In this document: positions 60,295-64,000 of the stretch, piece by piece
Layout: every line of letters starts with the position of its first letter
Position numbering within the stretch: the stretch's first letter is position 1
Origin: Nocardioides allogilvus
GTDB lineage: Bacteria; Actinomycetota; Actinomycetes; Propionibacteriales; Nocardioidaceae
Length of the DNA stretch: 64,000 nucleotides
Assembly (NCBI RefSeq): GCF_003047285.1
Contig: NZ_PZYX01000003.1
Location: 291,233 to 355,232, forward strand
Reading direction: 5' to 3'
The notes under the pieces: model-generated
The model's input: only the letters and a program-made list of their open reading frames with translations
What the model was told of the DNA's origin: nothing
Database searches by the model: none
Made by a program: the position numbers and the translations under genes

Positions 60295-61896
60295 GTGATC
60301 TGGATCGTGCTGGGACTCTTCGTGGCCCTGGTCGCGGTCGGTCCCTGGGTCCTGGTCGCCGCGGTCGCGGCCTTGGCCGTGCCACGGATCCGCTGGTGGG
60401 TCCAGGACCGGATCTGGATCAGCTGGCAGCGTGCCGGAGCCGGCGTCGCCGTACTCGCCGTCGTGGTCGGACTGGTCGTGCTGGTCCCGGACGGCTGGCT
60501 GCCGGTCCCGCAGGCGCCGGGGCTGATGATGACTCCGTCGTACGTCGGGCGGCCGGCGCTCGAGCGCCCGGTGCCGATCGCCGCGATCCCGCAGAACCCG
60601 CACCTCGCACGCAACGGCGCGAGCTCGATGCACAACGACGCCGCCGCGTCCGACACCTATGCCTGGGCCGGCCCGAGCGGTCTCGAGCCCGAGGTCGACA
60701 CATCGTGGTTCGGCCTCGAGGAGTGCGCGACCCTCGCCTTCGACAACCAGGACCGGCTGGTCGCCCTCTGCGGCGACCTGGCCGGCCCGACGCTGCACGT
60801 CGTCGACCCCGAGTCGATGGACAAGCTCGCCACCAAGGCCCTCCCCGATCGCGCCGAGAGCGACCAGCGCCCGTGGGAGGACCTTTGCGGCGGTGCCTAC
60901 TTCTACCTCGACAACGCTGACCGGGCCGTCGTGGCGACCACCGACCGCCGGATCCTGGCCATCCGCACCTCCGACGCCGACGGCGAGCCCGACCTCACCA
61001 CCGACCAGGCCTGGGACCTCGGCAAGGCCGTGCCGCAGGACGACTGCCTGATCGCGGTGCTGCCGGACTGGGCGGGGCGGATCTGGTTCGAGACCCAGGA
61101 CGGGCTGGTGGGCACCGTCGCCCCGGGCAGCGGCGAGGTGCGCACGCTCGACATCGGGGAGGAGATCGCCAACTCGTTCGCCATCGACGAGACAGGCGGC
61201 ACCTACGTCGTCACGACGCACGCGCTCTACCGGCTCTCGGCCGGCCCCGGGGGCGTGCCCGTCGTCGACTGGCGTGCGGAGTACGACCGCGGCTCGGAGC
61301 AGAAGACGGGGCAGCTCAGCCGGGGGAGCGGGACGACGCCGACGATCATCGACGGCGGCATCATCGCGATCACCGACAACGCCGAGCCGCGGATGCGCGT
61401 CGCCTTCTACGAGCGCTCGTCAGGGCGGGAGATCTGCACCCAGCCCGTTTTCGAGGACGACGAGAGCGCGACCGACAACTCGCTGGTCTCGGTGGGCGAC
61501 GGCGTGATCGTGGAGAACAACCACGGCTACGGCAGTCCGGTCTCGACCCTGCTGGGTCGCGGCACCAGCCCGGGTCTCGCCCGCGTCGACGTCGCCGGCG
61601 GTGCCTGCAAGCTCGCGTGGACGAGCGACGAGGTCGCCCCCTCGAGCGTCGCGAAGGTGTCGGCGGCCAACGGCCTGGCCTACGCCTACACCAAGAAGCC
61701 CAACTGGTGGGGCGTGAGCGCGTGGTACCTCACGGCTCTCGACGTCACCACCGGCCGCACCGTCTTCAGCGTCCGCGCCGGCACCGGGGTGCTGATGAAC
61801 AACCACTACGCCGCGATGACGATCGCCCCCGACGGGGCTGCCTGGATCGCCACCCTGGCCGGCCTCGTGCGGGTCCGCGACCGCGTGCGCGACTGA
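60295..61896 (+). CDS. Membrane-anchored PQQ-like beta-propeller protein, function unknown
   Basis: 533 residues with two N-terminal hydrophobic helices (residues 2-29 and 46-66) and then an extracytoplasmic domain made of repeated beta-blades (LAFDNQDRLVALCGD, FAIDETGGTYVVTTHALYRLS, MTIAPDGAAWIATLAGLVRV). The blades suggest a WD40/PQQ-type propeller used for binding. No catalytic residues are recognised. The last codons (RVRD) lie in the first copy of a 50-bp direct repeat that occurs again 204 bases downstream. Confidence 0.7.
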   Translation: MIWIVLGLFVALVAVGPWVLVAAVAALAVPRIRWWVQDRIWISWQRAGAGVAVLAVVVGLVVLVPDGWLPVPQAPGLMMTPSYVGRPALERPVPIAAIPQNPHLARNGASSMHNDAAASDTYAWAGPSGLEPEVDTSWFGLEECATLAFDNQDRLVALCGDLAGPTLHVVDPESMDKLATKALPDRAESDQRPWEDLCGGAYFYLDNADRAVVATTDRRILAIRTSDADGEPDLTTDQAWDLGKAVPQDDCLIAVLPDWAGRIWFETQDGLVGTVAPGSGEVRTLDIGEEIANSFAIDETGGTYVVTTHALYRLSAGPGGVPVVDWRAEYDRGSEQKTGQLSRGSGTTPTIIDGGIIAITDNAEPRMRVAFYERSSGREICTQPVFEDDESATDNSLVSVGDGVIVENNHGYGSPVSTLLGRGTSPGLARVDVAGGACKLAWTSDEVAPSSVAKVSAANGLAYAYTKKPNWWGVSAWYLTALDVTTGRTVFSVRAGTGVLMNNHYAAMTIAPDGAAWIATLAGLVRVRDRVRD

Positions 61897-62137
61897 CGCT
61901 GCGGCGTACGGCGACCAGGAGCGTGCGCAGGCCCGGGCCCCGAGCGGTGAGTGAGCCACACTTTCCTCATCGAGAATGTGGCTGGCTCACCGCTCATTCG
62001 GCGTGTCCCCGGGGCGCGCGGGCGCCGAGGTGGCACACCCACATTTCTCCGCCCGAGAATGTGGCTCACTCACCGCCCGGTGTCGATCGTGCGCGACTGA
62101 CGCTGCGGCGTACGGCGACCAGGAGCGTGCGCAGGCC
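61884..62137. repeat. 50-bp direct repeat flanking a MITE-like element with 17-bp terminal inverted repeats
   Basis: 61884-61933 and 62088-62137 match over 50 bases. Between them lies a 133-bp element whose ends are GCGGTGAGTGAGCCACA (61944-61960) and its reverse complement (62060-62076). Inside it, a GAGAATGTGGC block after CATC pairs with the left end, and a second block near 62030-62066 makes another hairpin. No transposase is encoded. The right direct repeat ends at the stop of the SDR gene. Confidence 0.8.
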
Positions 62138-63075
62138 TAGGGCCAGCTCAGCCCGACCGCTTCCTCGCTGACCTCCCAGAGCTGGCGCTGGACCTCGGGG
62201 TCCTGCGCGAGCGAGCGGGCGGTGACGATCTGCGGGGTCCCGGACATCTGGCCGAGGCCGGACGGGCCGACGTAGGTGCTGCCGGGCAGGTCGGCCGTGG
62301 CGGCCATCAGGCTCGGCCAGGCGCCGGCGTGCGCCGGTTGGGAGACAGCCTTGATGGCCGCGTCGAGGATGCTCGCGACACCGCCCGCACCGCGGCCGAA
62401 CTGACCGTTGGCCGCGAGGTGGGTGCCGGAGAAGCCGGGGTGGGCGGCCAGCGCACGCAGCGGCAGCCCCTTGTCCCGGGCCCGCCGGTCGAGCTCGAAG
62501 GTGAAGAGCAGGTTGGCGAGCTTGCTCTCGCTGTACGCCGCCCAGCGGGCGTAGCGGCGCTTGGACCTCGGGTCCCACACGGGCGCGTGCCGGGCGCGCC
62601 GGTGCATCTGCGAGGACACCGCCACGACGCGGGCATCGCCGCTCGCGACGAGCTGGGGCAGGAGCAGGCCGGTGAACAGGAACGGGCCGAAGTGGTTGGT
62701 CGCCATCTGCGACTCGAACCCGTCGGCGGTCCGCCGGAAGGGCGGCGCCATGATGCCGGCGTTGTTGACCAGCACGTCGATCGGCCCCAGCTCACCGGCC
62801 GCCTCGCCGGCGGTGCGCACGGAGGCGAGGTCGGCCAGGTCGACGACGAGCTTCTCGAGCACGGCGCCGGGCACCTCGGCCACGATCGCGGACTCGGTGC
62901 TGTCGAGCTTGTCGGCGCTGCGCCCGGCGAGCACGACGCGTCCGCCGCGGCGGGCGAGCTCGAGGGCGGTGTAGTGGCCCAGGCCGCCCTCGGTCGTGCC
63001 GGTGACGAGGATCGTGCGTCCCGTCTGGTCGGGGATGTCGGCGAGGGTCCAGGCGGGGGACGACGTCGCGGTCAC
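62137..63075 (-). CDS. Short-chain dehydrogenase/reductase
   Basis: 312-residue SDR. The cofactor motif is TGTTEGGLGHYTALELARRG (an unusual GTTEGGLG instead of TGxxxGxG), then VNNAGIMAPPF, and the catalytic Ser/Tyr/Lys in VSSQMHRR and YSESKLANLLF. The retinol-dehydrogenase-like layout is a common actinobacterial type; the substrate is unknown. The GTG at 63075 overlaps the upstream gene stop (GTGA). Its 3' end touches the 50-bp direct repeat. Confidence 0.85.
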   Translation of the reverse strand: MTATSSPAWTLADIPDQTGRTILVTGTTEGGLGHYTALELARRGGRVVLAGRSADKLDSTESAIVAEVPGAVLEKLVVDLADLASVRTAGEAAGELGPIDVLVNNAGIMAPPFRRTADGFESQMATNHFGPFLFTGLLLPQLVASGDARVVAVSSQMHRRARHAPVWDPRSKRRYARWAAYSESKLANLLFTFELDRRARDKGLPLRALAAHPGFSGTHLAANGQFGRGAGGVASILDAAIKAVSQPAHAGAWPSLMAATADLPGSTYVGPSGLGQMSGTPQIVTARSLAQDPEVQRQLWEVSEEAVGLSWP

Positions 63076-63890
63076 GGGGTCACCGCCAGGTGGTCGACGA
63101 CCTGCTGGCCCAGGGCCTGGTCGCCGGAGATCTCGACCTGGCCCGGGGCGGGGAGGCGTCGGCCGCCCGCGAGCAGGACGAACGTCTCCCGGTCGGTGCG
63201 CAGCGTGACGGTCGGGTCGGCCGGGACGGCCTCGAGCAGCTGGCCGCGGCTTTCGTCGGTCACGGTGGCGGCGAGCGGGGCGTGTCCCTCGACCTCCAGC
63301 ACGACGGTCGTGCCGGGCGCGGCCTTGAGCTTCTTGGCGAGGACGTAGCCCAGGGACTCGGCGAGGTAGTCGGCGCTGTGGCGAGCCGCGGGGCTCTCCA
63401 GCCCTCCGGGCAGGTCCAGCGCGCGGCGTACGTCCTGCTCGTGCATCCAGACGTCGAGCGGACGGTTGCGCAGCAGAGTCAGGGTGTTCCAGCCGATGGC
63501 GCCGAAGAGCCCGGGCGCGGGCGCCGCGGGGTCGGTCGGCGGGTCGGCCAGGAGCTGGGTGTGCCGGGAGGTGGTGCTGCTGCGGATCTCGTTGATCAGC
63601 TCGTCGGGGGTGCGCTCGCGTCGCGCGACGACGCCCTGCTCGGTGAACTGGCCCATCATTCCGCGGGCGTGCGGGGCGTCGCCGATCTCGACCTCGTCGT
63701 GGGCCTGGCCCGCGAGCAGCGCCTCGAGGTGGGCGGTGTGGGCGGCGGCGGCGTGGACGTCCCAGCCGGGCAGGTCGGTCGGGGTGTCCCACGCGTCGGC
63801 GGGCACCTTCTCCAGCAGCGCGGTGAAGTCGTTGACTGCCTCCCACCAGACATCGACGAGACCACGCAGCTGCTCGGGGGCATCAGTCAT
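63072..63890 (-). CDS. TIGR03083-type DinB-like protein (maleylpyruvate-isomerase N-terminal family)
   Basis: 272 residues. The N-terminal DinB-like bundle has LPGWDVHAAAAHTAHLEALLAG, where the first His and HTAHLE supply metal ligands, and a later MHEQDVRRAL. The C-terminal part has VPADPTVTLRTDRETFVLLAGG, an SCP2-like region. Family members are mycothiol-dependent metalloenzymes, including maleylpyruvate isomerase. The ATG at 63890 is preceded by TAGGGT at seven bases. It is coupled to the SDR gene. Exact reaction unknown. Confidence 0.82.
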   Translation of the reverse strand: MTDAPEQLRGLVDVWWEAVNDFTALLEKVPADAWDTPTDLPGWDVHAAAAHTAHLEALLAGQAHDEVEIGDAPHARGMMGQFTEQGVVARRERTPDELINEIRSSTTSRHTQLLADPPTDPAAPAPGLFGAIGWNTLTLLRNRPLDVWMHEQDVRRALDLPGGLESPAARHSADYLAESLGYVLAKKLKAAPGTTVVLEVEGHAPLAATVTDESRGQLLEAVPADPTVTLRTDRETFVLLAGGRRLPAPGQVEISGDQALGQQVVDHLAVTP

Positions 63891-63897
63891 GACGAGC

Positions 63898-63903
63898 ACC
63901 CTA
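63898..63903 (-). promoter_or_regulatory. -10 element of leaderless TIGR03083 gene
   Basis: Minus-strand TAGGGT, seven bases before the ATG at 63890. Confidence 0.45.
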
Positions 63904-63951
63904 AGTGTTCTGTCCACGGAGGTTAGGCAGCGGCTCTAGACACAGGTGAAG

Positions 63952-64000
63952 GCCTCCGGGTGAGGTGTGGAGCAGCGACGCATCTCACCGAACCGGAGGC
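63952..64000. other. Inverted-repeat structure cut by the window edge
   Basis: GCCTCCGG (63952-63959) pairs with CCGGAGGC (63993-64000), and GGTGAG (63959-63964) with CTCACC (63984-63989). It is a branched hairpin that may continue beyond the window. It could be a terminator, a structured RNA or the end of an insertion sequence; nothing decides between these here. Confidence 0.4.

Overview
The window is about 64 kb of very GC-rich, densely coded DNA. It reads as chromosome of a mycothiol-type actinobacterium, most likely family Nocardioidaceae (for example Nocardioides). That placement is an inference from gene content: a SigK/RskA/MPT70-like locus, an MprAB-like two-component system, an actinobacterial HelD-type motor, an aminodeoxychorismate synthase pair, a desferrioxamine-type siderophore operon and a DesA3-like desaturase pair. 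It is not based on a 16S or database match. No tRNA, rRNA, CRISPR array or complete insertion sequence was seen. No gene-free stretch exceeds 300 bases.

Layout. 1-6.3 kb: a minus-strand SigK locus (fasciclin lipoprotein, sigK, rskA, an FAD-oxidoreductase/DUF1365 fusion and a cut-off cyclopropane synthase) beside a membrane molybdopterin oxidoreductase. 6.3-16.3 kb: enoyl-CoA hydratase, HelD/HelR-like RNA polymerase motor, acyltransferase-3, an orphan PhzE-like fused synthase, a sulfatase lipoprotein, and pabA-pabB. 16.3-23.4 kb: mprAB-like system, a coupled holin / LMW phosphatase / fructosamine-kinase operon (predicted deglycation), VanZ-like protein, HisC-like aminotransferase, MscS-like membrane protein. 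23.5-33.5 kb: xi-class GST, two tandem secreted GH43-like proteins, a branched-chain 2-oxoacid dehydrogenase operon (E1alpha, E1beta, E2), a membrane pseudokinase, a PH-like membrane protein and a nucleotide-sugar-epimerase-like protein. 33.6-43.3 kb: zinc-ribbon protein, AccD3-like carboxyltransferase, M1 peptidase lipoprotein with its ECF sigma factor, a Ser/Thr kinase coupled to a GT61 glycosyltransferase, and a lipoprotein PBP. 43.3-48.5 kb: a frameshifted phosphotransferase, then a three-gene operon (79-residue peptide made of three 23-residue repeats, JmjC/cupin oxygenase, thioredoxin-like ferredoxin), then an amidohydrolase. 48.5-56.1 kb: an IdeR-box-controlled siderophore operon desABCD, followed by a penicillin acylase and a second acetyltransferase. 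56.2-64 kb: PucR-type regulator divergent from a ferredoxin reductase and fatty-acid desaturase, a small protein, a membrane-anchored beta-propeller, an SDR and a TIGR03083 protein.

Many genes are joined by ATGA, GTGA or TGATG overlaps, so translational coupling is common. At least eleven genes have a TANNNT hexamer 6-7 bases before the start codon, which implies leaderless transcripts, and two more have a CANNNT variant at the same distance; this spacing was used to decide several starts.

The two most unusual things are (a) the repeat-peptide / JmjC oxygenase / ferredoxin operon at 44.4-46.7 kb, which looks like a substrate-modifier-electron donor cassette, and (b) several families of short palindromic repeats. 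One 38-bp repeat occurs three times without a mismatch, plus one diverged copy. Its copies sit inside operons and have become the N-terminus of a lipoprotein signal peptide and the C-terminal tail of the siderophore synthetase.
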